Source: Algoriphagus ornithinivorans (GTDB taxonomy: Bacteria > Bacteroidota > Bacteroidia > Cytophagales > Cyclobacteriaceae). Taken from it: DNA of 64,000 nucleotides. Of this stretch, positions 27,360 to 35,150 are shown one piece after another; within the stretch, counting starts at the first letter, position 1; every line of letters starts with the position of its first letter. Where the stretch lies: assembly GCF_900115305.1 (NCBI RefSeq), contig NZ_FOVW01000002.1, positions 62,001-126,000 on the forward strand, read 5' to 3'. The notes beneath the pieces were generated by a model. The model did not search any database and was not told the DNA's origin. It was given only the letters and a program-made list of their open reading frames with translations. A program made the position numbers and the translations under genes.

Positions 27360-29141
27360 TTAAAAAGGATAAAAATATGGAATTAACCAAGTTGCTAATA
27401 TCCACATGATCAGGTTTAGTGGAATTCCCACCACCAAATAATCCCTGAACTTATAATTTCCTGGATTGTAAATCATCGTATTAGTCTGGTAACCCATAGG
27501 AGACATAAAACTTAAGCTTGCCGCAAATGTAACAGCCATCAAAAAAGGTCTGCTATCCACTCCAATTGATGCAGCTACAGTGATGGCAATAGGAGCTAAG
27601 AGAGCAGCGGTAGCATTATTGGACATGATATTGGTCAATAAGAAAGTCAGTCCAAATATCCCTCCCAAAACAGCTCTAGGGCCAAACTCCCCCAAGTTTT
27701 CTGTAATCAAATCCCCTAAGAGCTGTGCTCCTCCAGTTTTCTCCAGAGCAGCACCCATGGAGAGTACGCCGGCCAGCATCATAATCACTTTCCAATCAAT
27801 AGCTTTATAAGCTTCCAACGGGTTGATTGATTTAAGTAAAACTAGGACTACCACACCACCTATTGCGCTAACTGCAATTGGAAAAATTTTGAAAGCCGAA
27901 AGTAATATTACTGCTGCTAAGGTAGCTACCGTAAGAATACTCTGAGTCTTATTGATATTTCTGCTCTTGTTTTCAGCCAGTAATAGAAGGTCGTTTCCTT
28001 CACTTAGCCTTTGAATTGCTTCTTCTGTACCTCTAAGAAGTAAAATGTCCCCTGCACGTAGCTTAGTCTGCTTGAGTAAGCCTTCCAAAAGCCCCGCTCT
28101 GTGTCGTATACCTACTACAGTAATCTGATCAAAAATATGCCGAAAGTTAAGGGCTAATAGCTTTTTATTAACTAAGTCTGAGTTTGGAGTGACTAATGCT
28201 TCATACAGTCTAACTTCATCATCTGTAATATTCTCCGTGCTCCATTCCAATTCTGATTTTATCGATAGTCCTGCGATTTTCTTGAGTTTTTGTATGGTTT
28301 CTTTTTCACAGGTGATTCTTATCAGGTCATCTTTTTCAATGGGAGTATTGGGGTATACTTTCACTTTTCTTCCATCTGCTCTTAAAATTTGTAGGGCTTC
28401 GATAGGATAAGCTTTGAATAATTTCTGTTTGTGAAAAGGCTCACTGATTTGTTCAAACTCTTTAGTAATGACAATTTCTATGAGGTAATTTCCGAGATGG
28501 GAGCTGTCTTTTACACTGAAAAGAGCCTTTCGCTTGGGAATAAGCCAAGTGCCTATTGAAATCATATATATAATACCAGCGATAAAAAATATAACTCCCG
28601 CTTTAGTCATTTCAAATACACCAAACTCCTCCAAGCCTTCTCTTGCAGCGATTCCACTTACTAGGATATTGGTACTGGTACCTAGTAGGGTACATATTCC
28701 GCCCATTAAAGCTCCAAAAGATAAGGGCATTAAAACTCTGGATGGTGAAATTCCATTTTTTTTGGCGAGTTGAATAACGGTTGGCATTAGCAAGGCGACA
28801 ACTGCAGTATCGTTGATAAATGCAGATAAAATACCTGCGGAGAGCATCAAACTTAATATCAGACCAACCTCACTTTTTTGGGCTTGAAGTGTCAATAAAC
28901 GACCGAATGAGTCTAAAAGTCCTGTATTAAAGATTGCAGCAGAGATAACAAACATGGCTGCCACAGTGACTGTAGCAGGATTGGAAAAGCCGGCAAAGCC
29001 CTCTTCTAGGTCTAAAATCCCTGTAAAGATGAAAAGCCCCATGATGCCAATGCTAACGGTATCTATGCTCAGCCTTTCTGTAAAAAATAAAATCATCGCC
29101 AAACCAATGATGGCGAAAACAAGACCGATTTCAAACGTCAT
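27360..29141 (-). CDS. SLC13-family permease with RCK_C domains
   Basis: A 593-aa membrane protein of the SLC13/DASS and ArsB-like group. Hydrophobic helices occupy about 1-210 and 400-593, with AFINDTAVVALLMP and the SNNATAALLAPIAI repeat of the family. Between them are two TrkA-C-type (RCK_C) regulatory domains (about 215-300 and 305-390). Substrate cannot be told: dicarboxylates, sulfate or other anions are possible. It starts right after the upstream DUF202 gene (one base between the ORFs) and ends 44 bp before the convergent-side small protein. Confidence 0.88.
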   Translation of the reverse strand: MTFEIGLVFAIIGLAMILFFTERLSIDTVSIGIMGLFIFTGILDLEEGFAGFSNPATVTVAAMFVISAAIFNTGLLDSFGRLLTLQAQKSEVGLILSLMLSAGILSAFINDTAVVALLMPTVIQLAKKNGISPSRVLMPLSFGALMGGICTLLGTSTNILVSGIAAREGLEEFGVFEMTKAGVIFFIAGIIYMISIGTWLIPKRKALFSVKDSSHLGNYLIEIVITKEFEQISEPFHKQKLFKAYPIEALQILRADGRKVKVYPNTPIEKDDLIRITCEKETIQKLKKIAGLSIKSELEWSTENITDDEVRLYEALVTPNSDLVNKKLLALNFRHIFDQITVVGIRHRAGLLEGLLKQTKLRAGDILLLRGTEEAIQRLSEGNDLLLLAENKSRNINKTQSILTVATLAAVILLSAFKIFPIAVSAIGGVVVLVLLKSINPLEAYKAIDWKVIMMLAGVLSMGAALEKTGGAQLLGDLITENLGEFGPRAVLGGIFGLTFLLTNIMSNNATAALLAPIAITVAASIGVDSRPFLMAVTFAASLSFMSPMGYQTNTMIYNPGNYKFRDYLVVGIPLNLIMWILATWLIPYFYPF

Positions 29142-29142
29142 A

Positions 29143-29418
29143 TTACATCAGGTGATAAGTGCCTTTTTTGAGTTTTTTCCGAACTCTGAAATAATTGTAA
29201 AAACCTAGAATGATTAAAATCAGAGATAATCCAAATGACAGGTATCCTAAATCCCGTATGTGGTCCAAATTTTTCACCTCAAACAATGCCGTGCCACTTA
29301 CCAGGAAATACAAAGAAGTACGGATGTAAGATAGCAGGGTTCGTTGATTGGCTAAAGTAGTTCTCTGTCTAGCTAAAAAATCCCTGATTATTAATTCATT
29401 TTCAAAGTCATTTTCCAT
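29143..29418 (-). CDS. DUF202 domain membrane protein
   Basis: This 91-aa protein of the YidH/DUF202 family has the signature LARQRTTLANQRTLLSYIRTS and two membrane helices (about 37-55 and 62-80). Function is unknown across the family. It is cotranscribed with the SLC13 permease, being separated by one base, which hints at a shared job in transport or membrane maintenance. Confidence 0.85.
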   Translation of the reverse strand: MENDFENELIIRDFLARQRTTLANQRTLLSYIRTSLYFLVSGTALFEVKNLDHIRDLGYLSFGLSLILIILGFYNYFRVRKKLKKGTYHLM

Positions 29419-29463
29419 ACCTTATACTAGTTGATAAAAGTAATTTAACAAATCACACAGCCT

Positions 29464-30345
29464 ATGAAAAGAATATTTACGCTTTTCTTTTTAGTTTTTG
29501 GGGTAGCTTTTGCGCAAGCTCAAGAAACTGAAAAGGATACAACTTATTGGTTAAAAGAAATAGGGGGAGGCCTAAACTTTAACCAAGCTTCCTTCAGTGG
29601 TAACTGGACGGGTGGTGGAGTGAACTCCATTGCAGTTGGTACCTATCTTCAGGGCAGGGCAAATTACAAGAAGGAGAAATGGACTTGGGATAATACCTTG
29701 GATTTCATTTACGGTGTGGTAAAAAACCAAGACCAAGACGGTAGAAAATCCAATGATAGGTTATTTCTAGATTCAAAAGTTGGATATAAGATTGGTGAGT
29801 TCTGGAATTTATACTCCTCTGCAAACTTCCTTTCTCAGTTTGCACCGGGCTATAACTTTGACGACACAGGTAGAACCTTAATTTCCAAATTTGCCAATCC
29901 GGCTTACCTTACATTTGCTTTGGGATTTGAGTATAAGCCCAATGATGAGTTTAGCCTTCGTTTATCCCCCTTTGCTCCGAGATTTACATTTGTCACCGAT
30001 ACCGAATTATATTTGAATGTCCCTCAAAATTATGGAGTGCCGATAGGAGACAAGGTCAGAACAGAATTGCTTGCCATGAATATCATGGCAGATTGGAATA
30101 AACAACTTTCAGAGAATGTTTCTCTCCTGGTGCGTTACCAGTTGTATGCAAATTACGAGACCTTAGCATTTGACACGATTGATCATAGATTGGATGTAGC
30201 ATTAACAGCGAAAGTTTCCAATTTGATCAATGTGAGTTTAACCAGTTTGAGCATTTACGATATTGATCAAGACGATAAAATACAATTTAGCCAAGGGCTA
30301 GCTTTGGGGATTTCCTTTAAGCGCAGTACGTTTCCGGCTAAGTAA
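29464..30345 (+). CDS. DUF3078 outer-membrane beta-barrel protein
   Basis: This 293-aa exported protein has a Sec signal peptide (MKRIFTLFF... cleaved near AQAQE) and the DUF3078 features: WLKEIGGGLNFNQASFSGNW with W/G-rich repeats, NTLDFIYGV and an aromatic-rich barrel pattern ending in an F/K tail. Such proteins are abundant and uncharacterised in Bacteroidota. A clear terminator follows. Function is unknown. Confidence 0.82.
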   Translation: MKRIFTLFFLVFGVAFAQAQETEKDTTYWLKEIGGGLNFNQASFSGNWTGGGVNSIAVGTYLQGRANYKKEKWTWDNTLDFIYGVVKNQDQDGRKSNDRLFLDSKVGYKIGEFWNLYSSANFLSQFAPGYNFDDTGRTLISKFANPAYLTFALGFEYKPNDEFSLRLSPFAPRFTFVTDTELYLNVPQNYGVPIGDKVRTELLAMNIMADWNKQLSENVSLLVRYQLYANYETLAFDTIDHRLDVALTAKVSNLINVSLTSLSIYDIDQDDKIQFSQGLALGISFKRSTFPAK

Positions 30346-30452
30346 TTAATAAAAACAAATTTTTATTTTGGATTTTGTTTTGTTAATAATTGTATTATTT
30401 TTGAATTCATTGTGGTAGTTAAATAATAGTTGGTTTAGTTTTCAAATAAAGG

Positions 30453-30480
30453 GCAGGAGATTTTCTCCTGCTTTTTTATT
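30453..30480 (+). terminator. Terminator downstream of DUF3078 gene
   Basis: GCAGGAGA-TTT-TCTCCTGC at 30453-30471 is followed by TTTTTTATTTT. It lies about 107 bp after the DUF3078 stop, so it probably ends that transcript. The remaining 30346-30680 stretch holds no gene that I can see. Confidence 0.85.
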
Positions 30481-30680
30481 TTAATCTTGGATAAGTACAA
30501 TTTCTAGCTTTTTAACTTATTTCTATCCTTCCCTTTTCCTTATCCATATTTTCAAGGGAGTTTCCTTAGGGAGAAAATATTTTCTCTTAAAGTTTAATAC
30601 TCCAGCCTTTTTCTCCATAATCAAAAAAAATACGGTCCACTTTCTCTCATATTACCTTATCCCTGCTAGAGTATATAACA

Positions 30681-30710
30681 AAAAAAAAGCCCAGACTAGG
30701 AGTCTGAGCT
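30681..30710 (-). terminator. Terminator after tRNA-Arg
   Basis: On the minus strand AGCTCAGACT-CCT-AGTCTGGGCT (30689-30710) is a 10-bp stem (one mismatch) with a 3-nt loop, followed by TTTTTTTTG at 30681. It directly follows the tRNA 3' end and would terminate the tRNA/sucC transcript. Confidence 0.82.
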
Positions 30711-30718
30711 TAAAAGAG

Positions 30719-30792
30719 TGCACTCGGAAGGATTCGAACCCTCAACCCTCGGAGCCGAAATCCGATATTCTATCCAGTTGAACTACGAGTGC
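30719..30792 (-). tRNA. tRNA-Arg(TCG)
   Basis: The minus strand folds into a cloverleaf of 74 nt without encoded CCA. The acceptor stem is GCACTCG/CGAGTGC, the D stem GTTC/GAAT, the anticodon stem TCGGA/TCCGA with loop TTTCGGC, giving anticodon TCG (Arg, CGA codons); the T arm is GAGGG/CCTTC with TTCGAAT. Discriminator A. It lies 9 bp downstream of the sucC stop on the same strand, with a terminator after it, so it may be transcribed from the sucC promoter or its own. Confidence 0.93.
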
Positions 30793-30801
30793 TGCTATAT
30801 T

Positions 30802-32016
30802 TTAGCCTTTTAGTACACCTTGTACTTTTTCTGCAGCTTCTTTCAAAGTGATTGCAGAAAATACTTTAAGGCCTGATTCGTCAATGATCTTAGCACCTTC
30901 TTCAGCGTTGGTTCCCTGAAGTCTTACGATGATAGGAACTCGAATGTCTCCGATTGATTTGTAAGCTTCAACCACACCGTTAGCGATTCTGTCGCATCTT
31001 ACGATACCGCCAAATACGTTAATCAAAATTGCCTTTACATTAGGGTCTTGAAGGATAATTCTAAATCCAGCTTCCACAGTAGTAGCGTTTGCTCCTCCTC
31101 CTACATCTAGGAAGTTAGCCGGCTCACCACCAGATAATTTGATCATATCCATAGTTGCCATAGCCAGACCTGCCCCGTTCACCATACAGCCAACGTTACC
31201 GTCCAACTTCACATAGTTAAGACCGGATTTTCCAGCTTCAACTTCCAATGGATCTTCTTCAGCCAAATCTCTCAATTCAGCCAAATCCTTATGTCTGTAA
31301 AGTGCATTGTCATCCAGATTTACTTTAGCATCTACTGCCAAAATTTTATCATCTGAAGTTTTCAATACTGGGTTGATTTCAAACTGAGAAGAATCTGTAG
31401 CTTCATACGCCTTATAAAGCGCAGTGATAAATTTGGTCATCTCCTTGAAAGCATTTCCGCTCAATCCCAATTTGAAAGCTACCTTTCTTACTTGGAATCC
31501 CTGAAGTCCTGCTTTAGGATCGATCCATTCTTTGATAATTTTCTCAGGATGCTTCTCGGCTACCTCTTCGATATCCATACCACCTTCGGTAGAAGCCATG
31601 ATCACATTGGATCCTGTAGCTCTGTCCAAAAGGATAGAAACATAATATTCTTTAGGTTCTGAATCACCAGGGTAGTATACGTCCTCAGCGATCAAAACTT
31701 TGTTTACTTTTTTACCTTCCGGTCCGGTTTGGTGAGTTACCAAGGTTCCTCCAAGGATATTTTTAGCCTTTTCAGCTACCTCTTCCAATTTTTTGGCAAG
31801 TACAACACCATTGGAACCAGTTTCTTGAACCTTACCTTTTCCACGGCCTCCAGCATGGATTTGAGCTTTAATCACATACCAGGAAGTTCCTGTTTGAGCG
31901 TTGAGTTTTTCTGCAGCTTCTTGTGCGGCTTCGGGACTGTCTGCTACGATGCCCTCCTGAATTCTAACGCCGTAACTTTTTAGTACTTCTTTAGCCTGAT
32001 ATTCGTGAATGTTCAT
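30802..32016 (-). CDS. sucC: Succinyl-CoA synthetase beta subunit
   Basis: SucC joins with SucD to convert succinyl-CoA to succinate in the TCA cycle with nucleotide formation. At 404 aa it has the family length, with the MNIHEYQAKEVLKSYGV start, an ATP-grasp region (VIKAQIHAGGRGKGKVQ), the FEINPVL motif, DVGGGA and GGIVRCDRIANGV near the end. No sucD gene is in the window. A tRNA-Arg follows 9 bp after the stop. Confidence 0.96.
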   Translation of the reverse strand: MNIHEYQAKEVLKSYGVRIQEGIVADSPEAAQEAAEKLNAQTGTSWYVIKAQIHAGGRGKGKVQETGSNGVVLAKKLEEVAEKAKNILGGTLVTHQTGPEGKKVNKVLIAEDVYYPGDSEPKEYYVSILLDRATGSNVIMASTEGGMDIEEVAEKHPEKIIKEWIDPKAGLQGFQVRKVAFKLGLSGNAFKEMTKFITALYKAYEATDSSQFEINPVLKTSDDKILAVDAKVNLDDNALYRHKDLAELRDLAEEDPLEVEAGKSGLNYVKLDGNVGCMVNGAGLAMATMDMIKLSGGEPANFLDVGGGANATTVEAGFRIILQDPNVKAILINVFGGIVRCDRIANGVVEAYKSIGDIRVPIIVRLQGTNAEEGAKIIDESGLKVFSAITLKEAAEKVQGVLKG

Positions 32017-32167
32017 CTCTCAAAATTTTTGGGCGAAGTTAAGCCCTAGCCGTGGATAAATCAAATCTGAATTTTGCCTTTTTTATTTGTTAGGACCTTA
32101 TTTGATGGCATAAATGCCCTTTGCCTCGAAGAATTGTTCTAATTTTAGGAGCGTAAATTTTAATAGT

Positions 32168-32821
32168 ATGTTGATAGCCAGAGACATCCATAAATCCTAT
32201 GGAAATCTCCATGTTTTAAAAGGGGTGGATCTTGAGATTTCCACTTCAGAGATTGTTTCCATAGTCGGTTCATCGGGTGCCGGAAAAAGTACTTTGTTGC
32301 ATATTTTGGGGACTTTGGATAAGCCAGATCAAGGAACTTTGTCCATGAATGGTAAGGATTTAATAGCCATGAAAGGAGAGGGGCTGGCTCAATTTAGAAA
32401 TCAGCAAATAGGCTTCATTTTTCAATTTCATAATTTACTTCCTGAGTTTACAGCTTTGGAAAATATTCAAATACCAAGCTTTATTCAGGGAAAAAATCCT
32501 CAGCAAATCGAAAAAAAAGCTGGCGAATTAGCTGAAATTCTGGGTATTTCTCATCGACTGGATCATAAACCATCCACTTTATCCGGTGGGGAACAGCAAC
32601 GTGTGGCAGTGGCGAGAGCCTTGATCAATAGTCCGGAAGTGGTGTTTGCTGACGAACCCAGTGGCAACTTGGATACCAGCAATGCAAGAGCTTTGCATGA
32701 GCTGTTTTTTACCTTGAGAAAAGAGTTGGGGCATTCCTTTGTGATAGTTACTCACAATGAGGAATTGGCTGCCATGGCCGATAGAAAAGTAGAAATGAGA
32801 GACGGAAATATTCTCAGTTAA
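32168..32821 (+). CDS. ABC transporter ATP-binding protein, LolD-like
   Basis: This 217-aa ATPase has Walker A GSSGAGKST, Q-loop FIFQFHNLLPEF, signature LSGGEQQR, Walker B VVFADEPSGNLD and switch His in VIVTHN. The GSSGAGKST and NLLPEF sequences and overall pattern match the LolD/MacB group, which powers lipoprotein release or efflux. No permease gene is adjacent, so the partner is elsewhere. A longer frame begins at 32114; the ATG at 32168 (MLIARDIHKSYG) is the sensible start. Confidence 0.88.
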   Translation: MLIARDIHKSYGNLHVLKGVDLEISTSEIVSIVGSSGAGKSTLLHILGTLDKPDQGTLSMNGKDLIAMKGEGLAQFRNQQIGFIFQFHNLLPEFTALENIQIPSFIQGKNPQQIEKKAGELAEILGISHRLDHKPSTLSGGEQQRVAVARALINSPEVVFADEPSGNLDTSNARALHELFFTLRKELGHSFVIVTHNEELAAMADRKVEMRDGNILS

Positions 32822-32822
32822 C

Positions 32823-33272
32823 TTATTTATTGAGTTTTTTGAGCATGCTTTCTATATGTCCTTTGGATTCAAACATATCTGAAAAAACTCCAGCTATTTT
32901 CATTTCAGCATCTATCAGATAGGTAATCCTTTTCGGCATTTTGATCAACGGTACCAAGGCATCGTATTTTTGGCAAACCTTTCCTGAGGTATCAGATAAA
33001 AGTTCGAAGGGAAGATTGAATTGCTTTTTGAATTTCTCATGCGTAGCCAAATCATCTCTGCTAACGCCAAAAACAGGAATGTCCAGATCCCGAAATGCCG
33101 CAAACTGATCTCTGAATTCACATGCCTCTGCAGTACAAACTCTTGTAAAATCTTTTGGGTAGAAATAAAGGATGAATGATTTGCCTTCTAAATCCCTGCT
33201 GGGTTTGAGTTCCGTTCCGGATGTTCCTTTCAAAGTGAAATCCGGAGCGATTTGTCCTAGTTTTAATGCCAT
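32823..33272 (-). CDS. Peroxiredoxin, Bcp/PrxQ type
   Basis: This 149-aa thiol peroxidase reduces hydroperoxides. The peroxidatic Cys is C46 with a resolving Cys five residues later (FTRVCTAEACEF, C51), the Bcp arrangement, and T43 completes the Txxx C motif. A longer frame reaches 33371, but the ATG at 33272 (MALKLGQIAPDF) matches the family. Cytoplasmic; no signal peptide. The stop is 2 bp from the convergent ABC gene. Thioredoxin is the usual reductant. Confidence 0.92.
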   Translation of the reverse strand: MALKLGQIAPDFTLKGTSGTELKPSRDLEGKSFILYFYPKDFTRVCTAEACEFRDQFAAFRDLDIPVFGVSRDDLATHEKFKKQFNLPFELLSDTSGKVCQKYDALVPLIKMPKRITYLIDAEMKIAGVFSDMFESKGHIESMLKKLNK

Positions 33273-33390
33273 CTTATCTTTTTTAACTCTCCTAAGTATA
33301 GATAGTTTATTCTGTTTTTGAAGATTTTTTTTGAACTCTCCAATGATAATTTTGCTTTGTAAGTACAACACCCTAAAATGAAATAAAAAA

Positions 33391-34218
33391 TTGAAGATTT
33401 CTAGCGTTCAATCCATGCTTTTGGCTGGAGTATTTTTTGCGTTGATGAATGTATCAGTCAAGTTCATTCCTCATATCCCTGCCATAGAGATTATTCTGTT
33501 TAGGTCTATTTTCTCCTTGATTTTCAGCTATGTTTTTTTGAAAAATCAAAAAATACCGGTCTTTGGGAATAATAAGAAACTGTTGGTTATCCGTGGAATT
33601 GTAGGCTCTGTGGGCCTGATAGGGTTCTTTTACACGCTTCAGAAAATTCCATTGGCCAGTGCTGTAACAATACAATATCTATCCCCAATCTTTACTACCA
33701 TTCTTGGTATTTTTTTAGTCAAAGAAAAAGTCAAACCTATACAGTTTCTTTATTTCTTTATATCCTTCGCCGGCGTTTTAGTGATACAGGGTTTTGATCC
33801 TCGAATAGATTTCTTTTATGCCGGAATCGGAATCATCGCTGCACTTTTTTCTGGTTTGGCTTACAATGTGATTCGAAAGCTCAAAAACACAGAGCACCCG
33901 CTGGTAATCATATTTTATTTTCCTTTGGTAACTCTTCCAGTTGCTACGTTGATCAGTTATTTTACTTGGGTTCAACCGATAGGCTGGGATTGGTTGATTT
34001 TACTTTGGATAGGTATTTGTACTCAGGCAGCACAGTATTTTATGACAGTTGCTTATCAAAACGCCAATGTCTCAAAAATTTCCAGTCTGAGTTATTTAGG
34101 AATTTTATATGCATTGTTCTTTGGGTTCGTTCTATTTGGAGAAACCTTCGGAATTATGTCCTATGTTGGAATGGGATTGGTATTAATAGGCATTTTGTTG
34201 AATTTAAGAGAAAAATAA
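33391..34218 (+). CDS. EamA/DMT-family transporter
   Basis: A 275-aa permease of the drug/metabolite transporter superfamily with about ten helices in two EamA repeats (about 5-130 and 145-272). QKIPLASAVTIQYLSPIFTTI is the family-type repeat end. The direction and cargo are unknown. The only in-frame start before the hydrophobic region is a TTG at 33391; the next ATG is at 33415. I keep the TTG, since it adds eight polar residues typical of the family N-terminus, but it is not certain. Confidence 0.8.
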   Translation: MKISSVQSMLLAGVFFALMNVSVKFIPHIPAIEIILFRSIFSLIFSYVFLKNQKIPVFGNNKKLLVIRGIVGSVGLIGFFYTLQKIPLASAVTIQYLSPIFTTILGIFLVKEKVKPIQFLYFFISFAGVLVIQGFDPRIDFFYAGIGIIAALFSGLAYNVIRKLKNTEHPLVIIFYFPLVTLPVATLISYFTWVQPIGWDWLILLWIGICTQAAQYFMTVAYQNANVSKISSLSYLGILYALFFGFVLFGETFGIMSYVGMGLVLIGILLNLREK

Positions 34219-34275
34219 TCTGTTATCTGATTACAATTTTATAATTGGAATCGACTTAAAATAAAAAAGGAACTC

Positions 34276-35133
34276 ATGCGCCCACATGCTTTACTTTCAA
34301 CTTTGACTTTTGCCTTATTGGCTTTGCTATCTTTTTCTTGTGTTCAGGATAATCAGATCAGAGATAATTCATTTGATTGCGAGTTATTTGCTTACACAGA
34401 CACCATTTATTACATCAATGCAACCCAAAATGTAATTGTAAATCCGATTACCAATGCATCAGGAACTTTCACTGCCAGTCCTGATGGATTGGCTATCAAT
34501 GGAGAGACGGGGGCTATTGATGTAAATGCAAGTGAAACCGGATTGAAATATAAAGTAACATTTACTCCGGAAGGAAGCTCCAGTTCCTGTGATACTTTTG
34601 TTACCATCGGAGGGGTGAATTACCGGGATGGTATTTATGTCCTTGGACAGAATCAAATACAGGCAGCTCCAATTTATAATGGAGTTCCGGGTTTGTTACT
34701 TCCCTGCGATGATGGAGATGATGACGACGATGATGATACCAGCTGTGATTTTGATGTAGAGGATCAAAACGGTATTTCTCTAGAGGATCTCGGTTTTGAG
34801 ATTTCATCCAAAGGTGTTTTTGACCTTCAAAAAACAGTTGAAAATGGGACATTTGGTGCTATTCCCGTAAACGGACAAGTCCTAGATGTTGAATTGCTTT
34901 ACAGATTACCTGATTTAAGCAATCTGGCACTCAATTCTATCCCCTTGAGATTTTTCTATTTTGAAACTGTGGCAGACATTCCTCAAGCATTATTGGATGA
35001 TATTGAGGAAAAAAATGACTTGATCAATGAGCGAAGAGGAGGAAATTGGGTTAATTTTAGATCACTAAATGAAACCCGACCTGCCGGCAAGCCGAGACCT
35101 CCTTTTGTGGTAATCGTTGCTCGTCTGGAGTAG
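34276..35133 (+). CDS. Hypothetical lipoprotein with cadherin-like and acidic regions
   Basis: This 285-aa protein has a type II signal peptide (LLSFSCVQ, Cys about residue 22), so it should be outer-membrane or surface lipoprotein. A region near 55-105 (NGETGAIDVNASETGLKYKVT) looks like the INxxTGxIDVxxS strand pattern of Bacteroidota cadherin-like domains. An Asp-rich stretch follows (about 147-155). The rest is unfamiliar. It is probably co-transcribed with the TPR-CHAT gene, 17 bp downstream, and is likely its partner. Confidence 0.7.
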   Translation: MRPHALLSTLTFALLALLSFSCVQDNQIRDNSFDCELFAYTDTIYYINATQNVIVNPITNASGTFTASPDGLAINGETGAIDVNASETGLKYKVTFTPEGSSSSCDTFVTIGGVNYRDGIYVLGQNQIQAAPIYNGVPGLLLPCDDGDDDDDDDTSCDFDVEDQNGISLEDLGFEISSKGVFDLQKTVENGTFGAIPVNGQVLDVELLYRLPDLSNLALNSIPLRFFYFETVADIPQALLDDIEEKNDLINERRGGNWVNFRSLNETRPAGKPRPPFVVIVARLE

Positions 35134-35150
35134 GGTTTATCCCTATTTCC

